Shown here one piece after another: positions 7,046-7,907 of a stretch of 7,907 nucleotides of DNA. The stretch is from positions 1-7,907 of the forward strand of contig CAMWQQ010000067.1 in the NCBI GenBank assembly GCA_947176455.1. Reading direction: 5' to 3'. Source of the stretch: an uncultured Odoribacter sp. (GTDB lineage: Bacteria > Bacteroidota > Bacteroidia > Bacteroidales > Marinifilaceae). The number at the start of each line of letters is the position of its first letter. The first letter of the stretch is position 1. The notes beneath the pieces were generated by a model that saw nothing but the letters and a program-made list of their open reading frames with translations, did no database searches and was not told the origin of the DNA. Position numbers and translations under genes: made by a program.

Positions 7046-7185
7046 GAAGGGGTTCTTCGGATGATGTTTGTGAGACTCGGCTTTGTATTGTTCGATTGTT
7101 TCTCAACAACTATTGACCAAGCAGTCCGCAGGAATCTAACAAACTTTATGAACTTTACAAACTTTATAAACTTTCAACTAAATCA
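6992..7185. terminator. Convergent intergenic region, possible bidirectional terminator
   Basis: This 194-bp gap separates the 3' ends of pepT (+) and the TPR gene (-). It holds the two repeat arms and a central spacer of about 96 bp (7046-7141) without repeats or a supported ORF. The arms can form a 23-bp or a 19-bp stem in either transcript, but they are almost all A-T pairs and no run of T follows a GC-rich hairpin, so this is not a classical intrinsic terminator. A weak hairpin GAAG/CTTC (7046-7049 with 7055-7058) is the only local stem I see in the spacer. A terminator or RNA 3'-end stabiliser role is inferred from position only. Confidence 0.35.
7142..7179 (-). repeat. A/T-rich 9-bp tandem repeat, right arm of permuted inverted repeats
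   Basis: Four consecutive 9-bp units read AACTTTATG, AACTTTACA, AACTTTATA and AACTTTCAA (7142-7177) on the plus strand. On the minus strand, in the direction of the TPR gene transcript, they read as the same AAAGTTNNT family found after pepT. The array thus forms the 3' untranslated region just past the TPR gene stop (7186). The core of each unit (AACTTT) is invariant while the last three bases vary, like a degenerate spacer. Confidence 0.85.
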
Positions 7186-7836
7186 TTACCTGCAATATTT
7201 TCTGACGTAGATAGAAGCTGAACTTACGCCCATTTTGCTGGCTTTCCGCCAATCCTGGCAGGCTTCTGTTCTCTTTCCGGTCTTGTAGTAGGCGATGCCT
7301 CGGTTGGCATAAATGGAACCGTTGTCCAGGTTCAGTTTCAGCGCATAGTTGAAGTCCGGTATGGCTTTGGCAAATTCATTGGTTTGCAGATAGCAGTTTG
7401 CCCGGTTTTGGTAATAGGCGTAGACCAGTTCGTAATCTTCCCCGTTCTTTTGGGCATATTTTATCGCCAGGGTATATTCCTGTATGGCCTTGGGAAAATT
7501 GTTCTCGTGTTGGTAAATGTTTCCCAGGTAATAGCAAAATTCATCGTCTTCTTCAAAGATTGTTTTGGCTTTTTGAAGATAGGATTTCAATATGGAATTT
7601 TGGTTGGTGTGCGTGCAGGCGGTGTTCAGCGACTGGTATGCCTCGCGTATTTTGGGATTCAGGCGGATAGAGGCAATCAGTTTTTGTACGGCTTGTTGGT
7701 AGTTGCCGTTTTCGATGTCCTCGTTTGCCTGGTTGAGCAGTTCAATGGGCTTGTTTAACTCGCTTACGTCAGTTTGTGCCAGACTGATTTGGCTGGTGGT
7801 GATTAAGGAGAGGATAAATAAACCAATTTTTTTCAT
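7186..7836 (-). CDS. Secreted TPR-repeat protein
   Basis: A 216-residue protein. The N-terminus MKKIGLFILSLITTSQISLA is a typical Sec signal peptide, with likely cleavage after Ala20 (S-L-A before Gln21); no lipobox cysteine follows, so it is a soluble periplasmic or secreted protein rather than a lipoprotein. The rest is tetratricopeptide repeats: about 31-62, a degenerate unit near 64-94, 97-130, 138-170 and 173-206, with the classic spacing in NFPKAIQEYTLAI and EFAKAIPDFNYALKLN. The last unit ends ACQDWRKASKMG, matching the ACxDWxKAxxLG motif frequent in Bacteroidetes TPR proteins. TPRs mediate protein-protein contacts; no enzyme domain is present and the partner is unknown. It is convergent with pepT, so not part of that operon, and its promoter region lies at the right edge of the window. 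The first Met is supported by the signal peptide. Confidence 0.9.
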   Translation of the reverse strand: MKKIGLFILSLITTSQISLAQTDVSELNKPIELLNQANEDIENGNYQQAVQKLIASIRLNPKIREAYQSLNTACTHTNQNSILKSYLQKAKTIFEEDDEFCYYLGNIYQHENNFPKAIQEYTLAIKYAQKNGEDYELVYAYYQNRANCYLQTNEFAKAIPDFNYALKLNLDNGSIYANRGIAYYKTGKRTEACQDWRKASKMGVSSASIYVRKYCR

Positions 7837-7878
7837 TTGTTGTTCGGTTAGTCGTAGGTTAAGTCATAATTAGCGATT

Positions 7879-7886
7879 CAAAAATA
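7879..7886 (-). promoter_or_regulatory. Probable -7 element of the TPR gene promoter
   Basis: On the minus strand these bases read TATTTTTG, an exact TAnnTTTG match, placed so that transcription would start near 7872 and leave a leader of about 36 bases before the ATG at 7836. The matching -33 TTTG should fall at or beyond the window edge; none is visible within the 21 bases available, so the assignment rests on the -7 element alone in an A/T-rich region. Confidence 0.45.
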
Positions 7887-7907
7887 ATGAAATTTGATTA
7901 AAAAACG

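Noticed and set aside
6990..7179. A CRISPR array reading of the repeats
   Set aside because: The units are 9 bp with 3 variable bases and contiguous, with no 20-40 bp unique spacers and no cas genes nearby.

Overview
The window looks like a chromosomal segment of a Bacteroidota bacterium, most likely a gut-type Bacteroidales. The evidence is a Gld-type ABC transporter gene, a textbook Bacteroidetes promoter (TTTG, 19 bp, TAnnTTTG) before one operon and a second TAnnTTTG element before the last gene, starts without clear Shine-Dalgarno sequences, and a secreted TPR protein ending in the ACxDWxKA signature common in this phylum. I cannot fix the genus. The large genes look roughly 50% G+C; a hand count over 3121-3600 gives about 42%.

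Layout, left to right. (1) 1-357 (+): the 3' end of a DnaQ-like DEDDh 3'-5' exonuclease, whose start lies outside the window. (2) 387-2762 (+): one long gene fusing an ABC-2 permease (GldF-like) to a GldG-like extracytoplasmic domain. (3) 2763-2899: a short intergenic region with a strong promoter. (4) 2900-3109 and 3102-3704 (+): a two-gene module with an 8-bp overlap, a small charged helical protein followed by a short zeta-toxin-family P-loop kinase; it reads as a toxin-antitoxin pair. (5) 3772-5739 and 5774-6991 (+): an OPT-family oligopeptide transporter followed 34 bp later by peptidase T, a peptide uptake and hydrolysis unit. (6) 6992-7185: a convergent intergenic region with an unusual set of A/T-rich 9-bp repeats forming two long perfect inverted repeats in a permuted order. 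(7) 7186-7836 (-): a small secreted TPR protein, with its probable promoter at 7879-7886.

How the genes fit together. The transporter should import short peptides across the inner membrane and PepT should free amino acids from the tripeptides, so these two form a clear functional pair. The Gld fusion should need a separate ATPase (GldA-like), which is not in the window. The toxin-antitoxin module sits between the two housekeeping blocks with its own promoter and no visible transposase or integrase, and may be an acquired cassette. No gene-free stretch exceeds 300 bases.

The items most worth a second look are the small overlapping upstream partner of the zeta-like kinase, the fused GldFG, and the permuted inverted repeats between pepT and the TPR gene. 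I found no clear evidence of an entirely new system; the toxin-antitoxin module is the closest candidate.
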